Assembly (NCBI GenBank): GCA_032433765.1
Contig: JAVIAB010000160.1
Span: 21,026,115-21,090,114, forward strand
DNA: 64,000 nt
Source: Megaustenia siamemsis
Taxonomy: Eukaryota > Mollusca > Gastropoda > Stylommatophora > Ariophantidae
Direction of reading: 5' to 3'
Position 1 is the first letter of the stretch. Each line of letters starts with the position of its first letter. Shown here piece after piece: positions 44,131-54,891 of this stretch. The notes below the pieces were generated by a model, which saw only the letters and a list, made by a program, of their open reading frames with translations, ran no database searches and was not told the DNA's origin. Position numbers and translations under genes: made by a program.

Positions 44131-44186
44131 AGCGGTTTAAAAGATATTGATTTTTAAAGTTGGGCACGACTTATGAAACAAGCTTA

Positions 44187-44480
44187 TAATAGTGCGATGG
44201 TTCCCACTATCAGTGGCGCCTGACTTCTTCGGTATGGCTACTAAGATATATTTTAGTAGATCTTCGGGTACGTGTCCAGTGTTATATATGTCATTGAGTA
44301 GTTTTGTTGTGACTTGTACTCCCAGCTCTCCTAATGCATTTATCTCTTCGATTGTTATATTGTCGAGACCTTCAGCTTTGCCTCTTTTCGCGTGTTGAAT
44401 TGCTTCCTCCACTCCACTCTGCATTATTGATGGGTTTGTGTCTTTGTTTGAATTGTTTAGCTCTGGTCTTTCATTATCAT
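44187..44480 (-). mobile_element. LINE RT fragment (B/C type)
   Basis: Minus-strand frame gives 'GVEEAIQHAKRGKAEGLDNI', 'LLNDIYNTGHVPEDLLKYI', 'AIPKKSGATDSGNHRT', i.e. RT fingers of an RTE-like LINE similar to LINE-C. Sailor-like copy 2 cuts it on one side and SINE-2 on the other. Confidence 0.85.
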
Positions 44481-44726
44481 GGGAGCCGCATATCTCAGTG
44501 GTTAGTGAACTGGACTACAAAGGACAAGGGGTAGGGTTCGATCCTAACCGACGGCCTCCAGGTTCACCCAGCCTTTAATGGGTACCGGATTTTTTTCTGG
44601 GAAAGTGAAGCGGCACGGGCGTAATACCGACCACATTACCCCAAAAATCATGTGCTGAAGGTCTGTAAAATGTATGCTCACTAACACCATATTCCCTATA
44701 CGCCACTTGGCGTGACGGGGGCTCTA
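44481..44726 (+). mobile_element. SINE-2
   Basis: Sense copy: 'GGGAGCCGCATATCTCAGTG', box B 'GGGTTCGATCC', 'TGGGTACCGGATTTTTTTC' and 'CGCCACTTGGCGTGACGGGG'. The only sense-oriented full copy here. Confidence 0.92.
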
Positions 44727-44756
44727 TACTGTACTCTACGCAAGTAAAATGCATTT

Positions 44757-44795
44757 ATTGGTCTCTAGGGACTTCGCCAATGAGCTGTCGAAAGC
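44757..44795 (+). mobile_element. SINE-3 tail fragment
   Basis: 'GGTCTCTAGGGACTTCGCCA' matches the 3' end of SINE-3 at 5245-5275. Confidence 0.55.
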
Positions 44796-45906
44796 AAAAC
44801 AAAATTATATATACATATATCATCATCATCAAGTATACATAAAAACTCTGAAAGAGCATTAACAAGTGAAAGGAGACAAGGCCGGGTACCGCGGGTACAT
44901 CTTGCTCGTTCTGTGGAAAATATTTATTAACAGATATACGTTCTGAAAGAGGCCAAAGCAAAAAGAGAGCTAATTTCCAATATTAGGAAGAAACAATCAT
45001 CATTTTTTGGCAATGTAATGAGAAGAGTACAACTGAAATATATTGTAACAACTGGGAAAATTGAGGGACGAAGAGATAGAGGGAAGCAAAGAGAAAATAT
45101 ATCAGATAGCTTAAGAGAATAGATTGGCATAAGGTCAACAACAAAAATGATAAATAACTGTCGAGATTGAAAGTTGTAGCCCTCCACGTTAGGCTCACCT
45201 TGCAGTGGTTGGAGGGCTTGTGCGCCCCTGGGATCCAAGAAGCTATGCCAGCGGGAGTTTAGTTCCTGGCAGGGTCACCCAAGCTGGACAGGTCCTTGGT
45301 GTGGGGTCAGACAAAGGAGCGAGGAGTAGATGGAACCCTTTACGTGAAGACGCAGAACCCACCGACGAGTGGTACACGCTCTGGTCTGAACTAATCCATC
45401 CCCACTTCATGGGTTCAATGCCTCTCTGTATTTTCTTCTCTTTCTGTCCTCTATCAAACAGGCAGGTAGTGCTCTAGAGCTCCGAAGACCAGACCACCTG
45501 AGAGAGACAACTCTACACAAAGCTTGGGCAAATGGTGCTCGTAAAACCGGGAGGGTCGACCATCTAAGGGCAGAATCTACCACAAAAAAGACAACCCTTG
45601 CAGGAAGATTGGGGACAATCAAAGGCTAAGGAAAGCAAACCCGAATAAAATGCTGGCTGAAATCGGATGCACTGGGCCATTGGCGCAGAACATAGTGCAA
45701 CGTTCTAACATGAACTCAGTCAGAGTGGACCTAACGGACTTTAATTATGTTGCTCTGTCTGTGGAGTTCCCTCATGCAGGTGGAATGCCGGGCCACATAC
45801 CTCGAAGGGGTCCGTCCCAAGCTACTGGTGGTCCTTACCCATTTTGGGGAGCCAGGAAATGGGATCAGAGGGAAACTACTACTGGTCGAAACAGAATCAA
45901 GACACA

Positions 45907-46545
45907 CCTGAAAATAATGCACTGGAATGCGGAGGGCATATACCACAAAAAAAAAAAAAACAAAGCCCTGGCAATCAGACTAGCAGAGGAGGAGTAATCC
46001 TCATCATAGATTTATGACTAGGGGCTACCAAACATTTAGACAGAACAGGGAAGGCCACAAGGGTGGAATCCTTATACTTATAAGAAATACCATCCCAGCA
46101 AAACAGATAGAAGTAGTCACAAACGGAGAGGCAGAGATCATTGGCACAGACCTATACATCAACTCCAATTGCACAAGGATATTTAACATATACTGTCCTA
46201 ATGATAAATTGCTCAAGTTGGAGTCAATAGAAATAACACCATTACAGTGTCTGGTAGTAGGAGACTTTAACAGCCACTCTGAAAGATGGCGATATAAGGA
46301 GTCCAATGTTCGAGGTGAAGAAGTGGAAGAATGGGAAATAGACAACAACCTATTCCTTATAAACTCTAGGGAGGACCCCCAACCTTCTACTCAAGAAGAT
46401 GGATAACAACATCAACTCCCGACCTAGCATTCGCATCAGGTGACATATCCAACAAAATAGCCAGAATAGTACTGAACCAACTTGGCGACAGTGACCATAG
46501 ACCAGTCAAACTTTCAGTGGATCTTGCTCACAAACAGAAGTTGCA
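45907..46545 (+). pseudogene. LINE-E1 endonuclease domain
   Basis: APE-type endonuclease. It starts 'LKIMHWNAEGIYHKK'; an A-run of about 14 at 45947 is followed by a frame break. The frame at 46014-46406 gives 'HKGGILILIRNTIPAKQ', 'FNIYCPNDK' and 'VVGDFNSHSERW'. A further shift leads to 'ITTSTPDLAFASGD' and 'LGDSDHRPVKLSVD', containing the catalytic Asp-His pair. Not functional. Confidence 0.88.
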
Positions 46546-47149
46546 AATACTATTTCCCCGCTGGAACTACAAGAGAGCAGATTGGGAAAAGTTTGCCAAG
46601 CTCACATATGCCTACACTGCGCCAATCAACACCCATGAAAGAATAATATGATAGAGGAGTTAACAAAGGCAATCCTATGAGCTGCTAAAGAATCAATTCC
46701 TAGAGGCACAAGAAGAAGAAACTACAAGCCATACTGGAGCAAGGAAATACAAAGACTAGAAGAGGAACTGAACTCTGCCAGAGAACTAGCTGAAACATCA
46801 CAAAGCACCGAGAACATCATAGCCTATAAAGCAGCATCTGCCAAATACAGAAGAGAGGTCAAGATATCAGCAAGACAGAGCTGGAAAGACAAAACAGGTA
46901 GCTTCAATCTAGATAAAAATTGACGCAAACTGTGGAACTTTGCGAAAGCTCTGAGCGATGAAAACAACCGACCTACAATAATATTAGCACACAATCAGAA
47001 CATCCACACACGCAAAAGGGCAGCAAACATACTGTTAGAAACTTACAAAAACATAAGTAGAATAAACATTCCAAAAGACCAACAGAAAACTGCAAGAAAT
47101 GAAAACCGAGATGCAAAACACATGCCTTTAGCACCAGAAGAACATCAGA

Positions 47150-48072
47150 CAACAATCTTTACACCAACAGAACTAGATGTATCATTCAAGTGATTGAAAC
47201 TCAAGAGTTCCCCTGAAAAAGATGGAATCACCAACGAAATGCGCATAAAACTGGGACAGAAAGCCAAGGGCCAGCTCCTAAGGATAATAAATGCCAGCTA
47301 GAAGAGAGGACAAATGCCGGCAACTTGGAAATAAGTCATTATGGTGCCTATTCTCAAGCATGGAAAAGACCCACTGGGCCCAAGTAGCTACAGACCAATT
47401 AGCTTACTGAGCCGCCTGAGCAAACTCGTGGAAAGGTTTGTCAACAGAAGACTCATGTGGCATTCGGAGACAAAACAACAAATCATGCCACAACAAAGTG
47501 GTTTCCGTCAGCACGGATCAACTGAAGACCTGATCACCTACATTGCACAGGAAATAGAGGATGCCATACAAGAAAAGAAACACACACTGACAGTGTGGGT
47601 CAACATGGAGAAGGCTTTTGATAGGGTATGGAGAGAAGGATTAAAGAACAAGCTCCTCAGACTTGGCATCCAAGGCCGTTTATTAAATTGGATATCTCAA
47701 TACCTACAAGACAAAACGGCCAGAGTACAAGTACATGGACAACTAAGTAAGAAAGCCAGAATCGAACAAGGTGCCCCACAAGGTGGAGTCCTATCCCCAA
47801 CGCTCTTTTTAATTTTCATAAATGACATAGTAATGGACATTCCACCCAGTATACACTCAGCAATGTACGCAGACGACCTGGCGATATGGGCACGTGAAGA
47901 ATCTATGTCAGTGGCTAGCTCCAGAATGCAAGATGCCCTAGGAAAACTTGAAAAATGGACGAACACCTGGCTACTACCAATCAACGAAAAAAACTACATA
48001 CACAATTTTCAGCCTATCAAGAAACACTCTCTCTGCAGAATTGAAGATAAAAGACTATGCACTTCCTATTGA
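47150..48072 (+). pseudogene. LINE-E1 reverse transcriptase
   Basis: RT with 'PEKDGITNEM', 'MVPILKHGKDPLGPSSYRPI', 'MPQQSGFRQHGSTEDLITYI', 'VWVNMEKAFDRVW' (Asn-Met at the position usually holding Asp-Leu, so the first catalytic Asp may be lost), 'GAPQGGVLSPTLFLIFINDI' and 'AMYADDLAIWA' (intact). The uninterrupted stretch is 47341-48072; stops precede it at 47190 and 47300. Upstream 46550-47150 is the linker ('RRNYKPYWSKEIQRLEEELN'). Confidence 0.9.
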
Positions 48073-48739
48073 CCAAAACCCAACATATCTTGGCGTCAAC
48101 AGACGATTCTGGATCGCAGAATGACATGGATACATCAGATAGACAAGGCAAACAAAAGAGTCAGAAAACGAACAAATATTAAGAAGAAATTAGCTGGACG
48201 GACAGGGGAGCAGGCATCAATATCTTGAAACATCTATATGTAATAAGAGCAGTCCTAGAATATGAAGTCATAGCCAATTAGCTTCCAAATCACAGTTTAG
48301 CAAAATTAACAGAACACAAAACCAGGCTGCCCGTATCATCACTGGTGCTATGAAATCTACACCTATCGAGGCTCCAGAAACAGTAACAGGTTTACAACCT
48401 TTAGAAGACAGACGGAATACTAAAGTAATGCAACAAGCGGAGAAATATAAAAGGCTCCCTAACCACCCCATGCACCAAAGAATAACTGGTTTCGGAAAAG
48501 GAATACTAGAGAGGAACAACTTCGCTGCAATCTCCAAAGAACTGACGACTAGTGATCCAGTACTGTCCCAAACAATGCCGAAACACATAAGCCTATCTGA
48601 TATGACTCCTCATGGGAAACATAAAATACCAGAACTTAAGAAAAGCATAATATGAATCATTAAAAAAAAAAAGACACGTAAGCAGACACAGAGAGAAAGC
48701 ACATAGCAGAAAAACACATAAACGACAACTACCCACAGA

Positions 48740-49450
48740 ACTCCTGGCCACACATATACACAAATGGTTATTTACAGACGTCACCAGAAATGGAGGAGGA
48801 GGTGTGTTCTTGAGGCTGAATAACCAGGAAGAGATCACCAAGTCAATAGCTGCTGGAAAATTCTCAAGCAACTATAAAGCAGAAACTGAAGCCATCAAAG
48901 ACGCTTCAAAATTGGCTATCCAACACAAAAATAACATGCTCAAGAAATTGGTGATGCTGACTGATACTCTGTTAGTCCTTACAGCTCTAAAAAAAAACCA
49001 GGAAGAGTGACTTGAGAACAACCCTAGACCAACTGTGCAATAACTTCCAGAGAGTAGTCATCCAGTGGATACTATCACACTGTAATATACACGGAAACGA
49101 ACACGCAGATAAATTAGCTAAATAGGGAGTGAGATTACCACAAGAGAACCATCAGGTCAGCTACGATGAAGCCAAATCCATCATCAAAGCCCAGTATCAT
49201 GAAAAATGGAAACAAGAACACCCGAAGTATAACGAGAGGGACAGGTACCTCCAACTATCAAAGAGGGATTGAAGTCGTCGTACTTCGTCTATGCACTGCC
49301 ACAACATAGTGAGAAACAACATGTTCACCAAACTCAAAATAGGAACTACCAGCCAAGGCCATTGTACCCTGGATAACATGACAGCAAAACATGTTCTACA
49401 GGATTGCCCCCAGTACACAGAACTGAGGACAAAGTGGTCCACCCCCCCCC
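48740..49450 (+). pseudogene. LINE-E1 RNase H domain
   Basis: Several frames: 'GGGVFLRLNNQEEITKSIAA', 'KAETEAIKDASKLA' (Glu), 'KLVMLTDTLLVLTAL' (Asp), then out of frame 'VIQWILSHCNIHGNEHADKL', and 'MTAKHVLQDCPQYTEL' near the end. The opening 'YTDGS' box is changed to 'YTNGY', losing the first Asp. Inactive. Confidence 0.85.
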
Positions 49451-49629
49451 CCCCCTTTTTTTTTCCTTTCTGGGAGAGAAACTATACGGGGCAACTGAAT
49501 CACTTAAGCAGACATTCATAAGAAAGTCCGGAGAGTCCAAGTCTGAATGAGCTATGAGCGCAGAAGAAGAAGGTTGTGGATTAACACGATCATATACGCC
49601 AGCACGCACGAACTTGATGATGATGATTT

Positions 49630-51285
49630 TTGGGTCATCCTGGGTCATCCTATTCGCTCTCTCGTGTGAAAACTTAAAAAAAAGGTAGTGCATTTTTGAT
49701 GCTCTTCTTTACCAGAGTTTACAGACTGAGACAATTTAGTTTCACTTTTTCACAGAAGCCATCGTTCATCACAAGTCTCGTCACAAGATGCATACGGTCA
49801 ATTTATTTAAGGTAAATAGCACATTTCCATCGTATTGACTGTTACTGAAATATTACATTTTAAAAATACTTAGGCGAATATATTTACTTTCGGTGGGTTG
49901 AATTTGTGATGATGAGACGTCGACGTCACCACCAATGACTATTTGATCTCCTAGACTGGACTTCGACGACAAGACGTCTCACTGGAATCGCTGCCGGGCG
50001 GCTGTTTAGGCAGTGTAGTCAGTAGTGTTACTCAGTTACTGTTAGCTGATCATGATGACATCGAGCCGTGTTGTAGAACAAATAACGGAAATGCATAATG
50101 TTATTTCAATGTAGAGACGGTATCTTCTAACTTATTTACAAATCTCAACTACGCCTACATTTCGGAGCACCTTCAATTTCAAATTTCCTATGCTTGCTAA
50201 TTTGCTTAGCCTTAGCCTTAGCTACATTTCAGAACAATATTTATTAATTTATTTTATGTCAATTAAATTTATCTAATGATCAAATGAACACGCTGCTGCA
50301 TAGTAAGGGACAAGTGGAAATAATAATATTCAAGCTTTATAGATCTAGATCTTTTAGTCTTGAATAATTTCACATTTGACTTAAGTTCACAAAGTTGACA
50401 AAGCTGCTTTAGACATAAGCTACCATTTTCATTTAGATTGTGTGATTGTGGTGTTCAATGTGTATGTGAGTTTGATCATTTCAGCAGAAAAAAACAGCTT
50501 CTATTAAACTTCTTGCACTTAGAAATTTCATAAAGTTTTAAAGAAATACACAGAAATCAAAACATTCATATCGGTTTACTTAGTCTAAATGATCTTATGG
50601 TATAATAATTGCCACAAAGCATACCAAAAGCTCACCTATAATGCGTAACAATGACTATAATTGGGGAACTGCTTTTCTATTTTTAAGCTGAAAATTCCAT
50701 AAGGTGTGAGATTTCCAATGGGCATACAAATGGATCAGTAACTAAAAAAAACAAGAACAATAGTGGCCGCGAAAAGGATAAATAGACTGCTTTTGGTTCA
50801 TGTTAACCTGTTTACCAAAGTACCTAATTTATTATGTGAAAAGAAAATGAAAAAATAGAAATGAAAAAGAGTAATTTTGAAAGGGATAACAGTTCCATCT
50901 CTGTCAAAGAAAGAAAACAATAAAATTAGTGACCTGAAGAATAGTATGTTGTAGTAAATGATATGATGAGCAGCATTTTAAAGGAAATGCATTCAATCTG
51001 GAGGGAAGAATTGAACACAGCAAGCATTAACAGAATTGAAACCAATAAGCAAGAGCAAATAATAACAGAATTGAAACCAATAAGCAACACTTTTAGGTAA
51101 TGAACAGGTAACTTTCAGATCTGAAGCAGCTGCCCTCCATACAGCCATATAGACTCTCTTATAAACAAGAGGTTCTAGCTCCAAAAATTGTCAATCTCAC
51201 AAACCATATCAAACACAAATCAGGACACCACAGACTTGTTAAAAAATTAAAGAACAACATATGCATGATGTCTGAAAAAAAAAAA
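49630..51285. other. Unique sequence upstream of CLPP
   Basis: About 1.65 kb without recognised repeats. The part at 49900-50060 is less AT-rich and has two GACGTC motifs (49917-49930), compatible with a promoter or first exon of CLPP. An ATG at 50051 opens a short frame ('MMTSSRVVEQITEMHNV'), but I cannot tie it to the known exons by a convincing splice donor. Confidence 0.3.
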
Positions 51286-51289
51286 AAAC

Positions 51290-51515
51290 ATAACCAGTCT
51301 TTAGTCTTGCAGTGGATACCATCACACTGTGACATTTCTGGAAATGAGTAAGTATAGAAACTCGCAAAAGCAGGTGGGAACCTTCAACTGTCTAACCTTC
51401 CACAGAGCCTCAAAGAAGTAAAAACAGTCCAGAGATAAGCCAGAAAACAGAATGGAGAGAGCAATATGAAAAATGTGAGCCAGAACATGCCATTTTAAAC
51501 AACCTTGATTTACCT
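51290..51515 (+). mobile_element. Old LINE RNase H fragment
   Basis: Translation gives 'LVLQWIPSHCDISGNE' followed by a stop and 'KLAKAGGNLQLSNLPQSLKE', the His/Asp end of a LINE-E-type RNase H. It is more diverged than other copies here, so probably an old insertion. Confidence 0.7.
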
Positions 51516-51574
51516 GTTCTGCTCATCCTAGATGAAGTAGAGTTTATCTTTATTTCATTGTTTGTTTGTGTTCT

Positions 51575-51740
51575 CGTTTTCTGAGGAAGGCCGCGTGTAA
51601 GCCGAAATGTCAGTATTTTATTGTATTCCTTATTTGTAAAGCTGTCACTATACCTTGTAGGAGTGTACGTCGCACTACTTGCTCTTGCTACCAGGTTTAC
51701 TGCAGCACTGCAATTTTTTGCCTGTTCCCCATTTTAAATA
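51575..51740 (+). repeat. Dispersed repeat related to the inverted-repeat arm
   Basis: 'CTGAGGAAGGCCGCGTGTAA' then GCCGAAATGTC and, about 110 bp on, 'TTTACTGCAGCACTGCA' parallel 13649-13790 (CTGATGAAGGCC...GAGCCGAAACG...TTTACTGCAGC). Family not identified. Confidence 0.55.
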
Positions 51741-51744
51741 AGCT

Positions 51745-52225
51745 GAATGACGTGAGCAGACCAGGATTTGCAGACTCAAAACAGGTTATTGTGTCCTTGG
51801 AGCACATCTACACAAAATAGAAGTCTGCAGCATACAGTTGTGGAGTATTCAAACATATTTCAGAGTATATCATACAGGATTTCAGCTTTCTCAACATTCT
51901 AAGAACACAAATATGACCCACAGAAACAGCCCTTGCATGGCAATCTATGGGGAACTCTTAAAGACCTCAAATGAACCATCTTGTTTATGACCCATGATAG
52001 CATGGCCAACTAAATGCATGGCAGCAGCTGATTGCTGAAGAAGAAAAGGAGCAGGTAACACAATCAAAGAAAAAGTAGAGAGGAAATGCCAGGATATTAG
52101 TGCGCTCTTGTGGCAAAATAACATAGTAAAATGCTATGCAAACAAAAATTCACAAACTAATATGGAAATAATTAAATTGGGTAAAAATAATTCAACTAAC
52201 TACTTAATGATTAGTAAAAAGAAAA
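51745..52225. other. No gene recognised
   Basis: Unique sequence upstream of the diverged SINE; no supported feature. Confidence 0.5.
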
Positions 52226-52229
52226 TAAA

Positions 52230-52515
52230 TAAAGGCCCCCCCCCCCCCCCCTCGCTAGACATATGGGAAATATAGTGTTAGTGACTATGTTTGTTTACCT
52301 GACCATGGCACATTTTTGGGTGATATGTGCATATCACACCAGAAAGCCTTACTTCCCAGAAAATTCTCTGATATGATCTTTAGAGACTGGGTCCCAAAAG
52401 ACCCTTGATGGTCCCAAAAAAAAAAAAAAATATGTTCACCACTTCCAGGAATTGAACCCTGGTCCTTGTGTTCAGGAAGTGAGTGCACAAACCACTCTGC
52501 CAATGAGGCTCCTAA
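52230..52515 (-). mobile_element. Diverged SINE-2 relative
   Basis: Same order as SINE-2 but more changed. The minus-strand head is 'GGAGCCTCATTGGCAGAGTG', box B 'GGTTCAATTCC', and the left end keeps 'CACTAACACTATATTTCC'. It ends in a run of about 18 C on the + strand. Confidence 0.75.
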
Positions 52516-52724
52516 CAAACTATGTAATGATTAGTGTCATATGAGAATAGCTTTTTGTAATATGTACAAATTAATAATAGTAGCAAATGGTAACTTTGAT
52601 CTATTTGTAACTTGAAACTAAAAGTGAAGCTCATGAGAATGGTGGTCCAGTGGCATTTAAGATAAAAACTATTATATAGCATTCACTATAATATAATACT
52701 GTTATCAACCCTGTTAATGTTAAC

Positions 52725-53970
52725 AAGTGAAAGCTGGAAAACAACAAAGGAGATTGACAAAGAAAACTAAAAGCTTTTGAAGACAAATGCCTCAGAAATA
52801 AACTCTGTATACACTGGAATGAATTCAAGACTAATATAGAGATAAGAGTAATGCCCCATGTAACCAACGATCTTGTCTACGATCAGGAAGAGAAAATAGA
52901 CACATGTTGGGCATGTATTGAGAAGAGGCAACATGAGAATTTCAAAACAGGCTCTTATATTGAAAACATCCAGATACAGAATAAGAGGAAGACCCAGAGA
53001 CACTGAAAAGAACACTGGTAAGAGAAGAAAAGTTAGCAGGTATCATCATCATCATGTACCATATCGGTTGGCGTAGGCGATCATGTCCTTCCACAATCTT
53101 CTATCTACAGTGTGTCATATCAGTTCTGTTGTTGACTGCTTTCCATGCCATGACACCAAGCTATCCAGTATTTTCTCTCTTTATCGTCCGTGATCTCTCT
53201 TTCCTTTTATTTTGCCAGTTGTAACCAAGTATTCCAACTTTCCTCTTCTCATGATGTGCCCGAAAAATGTTCATTGTTTCTTTCTGATGTTTTTTAGAAG
53301 TTGCCTTTTTGTGTTGGCCTCTTTGAGAACTTCCTCATTGGTCTTTTTAGCTGTCCAGGGAACTTTCAACATTCTTCTGAGAAATCCCATCTCTGTGGCC
53401 TCTAATCGTCTTTTAATTTGTTTGTCTACTGTCCATGGTTCGCTTCCATAGGTCAGAATTGGTTCTATATAGCACCGATGAACTCTCTTTCTCATTTCTA
53501 TTGACATAGATTTGTTGCATAAGATATTTTTCATTTTCTGAAATGCTATTTTGGCCTGAGCTATTCAGCTTTTTATTTCTGTGGTGCATCTTCCATCCGA
53601 TGTTATTATTATGCCCATGTATTTGACGCGTTGCACTTGTTTAAAATTTGTCCTGTTTATTTGTATGCTGCATGCTGGTGATGATTGTTTCTTCAATATA
53701 ACCATTACTTCTGCTTTCTTACTAATCAGACTGAGACCTTTCTTGATGCTTTCTTTTACTATTATGTCTATCATTTCTTGTATTTCATTCTCTATCTCTG
53801 CTATTAAGTTTGTGTCATCCGCATATCGCAAATTATTTATGTTGTGACTGTTGACTTCAATTCCTTTTTTGTCTACTATTGATCTCATAATATGTTCGCT
53901 GTAAAGTGTAAAGCTGGTATTGACTCATTTAATAAGATTGGACATCTTGCTCAGAGTCTCTGCAACATAT
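52725..53970 (+). mobile_element. LINE-F fragment split by antisense LINE-A
   Basis: LINE-F C-terminal coding at 52725-53040 ('RQEEKIDTCWACIEKRQH' and the 'IRGRPRDTEKNTG' codons) continues at about 53912 ('AGCTGGTATTGACTCATTTA', matching 9360-9400). GGTAT at both junctions fits a short target-site duplication. Confidence 0.8.
53041..53911 (-). mobile_element. LINE-A fragment (RT palm to 3' end)
   Basis: Antisense LINE-A starting with its CATCATCAT tail. Minus-strand frames give 'VDKKGIEVNSHNINNLRYAD' with an intact YADD box (53565-53888) and 'MSIEMRKRVHRCYIEPILTY' (53271-53534), separated by a stop. 5'-truncated just before the YADD region. Confidence 0.9.
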
Positions 53971-53974
53971 AATT

Positions 53975-54720
53975 GTGCTGGAAGAATCAAGATAATTTAA
54001 TACTATAACATAATACTAAAGCATTCAAGGTTAAAAAAAAAAAAAAACATACTACACAATTACACCTGACAAGTTGGGCTAAGCAGAAACCTAGAATGCA
54101 GAAGTTATGATTTGGGCTCGGATTGTTATGTCACGTCCTATTTTTTCCTGACATGTATATTTGAAATTCAAGTTCATTTGAACATGCTTCCTGCCTTTCT
54201 GAGCAATCTGATTCTGTTTTTATTGGTTATTTAAATGCATATTTTGACCATAATTTAGGGTTAGGTCATATTTTTACAAATTAAGGGCACAAATGTATAT
54301 TTTTGGTTATATGTGGTCACATTTGACGTCATGTTAGGTACAATAAAACTTTTGTTTAGATTACCCTTTATTAAGCTGGGAACAAATTTGGTTTTGTAAT
54401 TTTATTGCTAAGAAACACATAAACTTGCCTGAATAAATATTTGTCTATAGCTTAGACAATTGTAGGGTTCATTAGCATTCTCAGAATGCACATGGGACCT
54501 CCTGTATTTCATCCTTTTCCAAAAGGGCTAGACATCAGATCTCACAGAACAGGAGAGGGTACAGCCACACAAAAAAAACCATGGATTTGATTTGTAATAT
54601 TTCCACTGTCTCTCTAACTCATGAACATTGTAATTTGCACTTACAGCCAAGAATAAATGAAAACGTCTTTAATTCAGAGCCTTTTGTGATCTTAATATTT
54701 TTGTGTTATTTTTTTTTTAG
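53975..54720 (+). other. Sequence before CLPP exon (intron)
   Basis: AT-rich, no repeat recognised. It ends in a strong polypyrimidine stretch and AG at 54719-54720, the acceptor of the next feature. Confidence 0.6.
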
Positions 54721-54891
54721 AATGTCACAAAAGTTTGCATAAGGACAGTATCCAAATGCCATCTTCACACATCCCTGAAACATCAGTCACCAATGGTACC
54801 AATTGTTATTGAGCAGACAGGACGTGGTGAAAGAGCTTATGATATATTTTCCAGACTTCTGAAGGAAAGAATAATATGTATCATGGGTCCA
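54721..54891 (+). CDS. CLPP: CLPP exon (processing region and N-terminal part)
   Basis: Exon of mitochondrial ATP-dependent Clp protease proteolytic subunit, the matrix serine peptidase that forms a double heptamer with CLPX. The 171-bp exon is in phase 0. The first 24 codons ('[18 protein letters not shown]') are basic and Ser/Thr-rich like a mitochondrial targeting region. Then comes mature-type ClpP sequence '[20 protein letters not shown]' and '[13 protein letters not shown]', highly typical of animal CLPP. The acceptor is a T-run plus AG; the donor is CCA|GTGAGT. The initiating exon was not identified. The frame is open and conserved, so the gene looks functional. Confidence 0.95.

Larger units (their letters stand above)
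42081..44184 (-). mobile_element. Sailor-like (DD82E-type) transposon, copy 2
   Basis: A 2.1-kb element with TA on both sides (42079-42080 and 44185-44186) and imperfect inverted termini (left AACTTGTTTCAAAACATATG, right complement AGCTTGTTTCATAAGTCGTG, both then GCCCAACTT). It contains one transposase and a histone-type 3' stem-loop. The termini differ from those of copy 1 although the proteins are closely related, so these are two subfamilies. Confidence 0.88.
45178..49571 (+). mobile_element. LINE-E1, full length but decayed
   Basis: A 4.4-kb I/jockey-like LINE with a roughly 700-bp GC-richer 5' untranslated region, endonuclease, RT and RNase H, ending 'CTGAATGAGCTATGAGCGCA' plus (GAA)n. 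No separate gag-like ORF1 with zinc knuckles is visible. The 5' region and 3' end are those found fused in the small element at 8518-8778. Confidence 0.88.
44938..49628 (+). mobile_element. LINE-C fragment split by LINE-E1
   Basis: LINE-C 3' sequence at 44938-45177 ('GAAAGAGGCCAAAGCAAAAA' to 'GAGATTGAAAGTTGT') continues at 49572-49628 ('GTTGTGGATTAACACGATCA' to the GATGATGAT tail). GTTGT occurs at both junctions as a short target-site duplication. Confidence 0.85.

Noticed and set aside
50051..50110. First exon of CLPP at the ATG near 50051
   Set aside because: The frame is only about 20 codons and no donor both fits the phase-0 exon at 54721 and looks convincing; kept only as a weak possibility.
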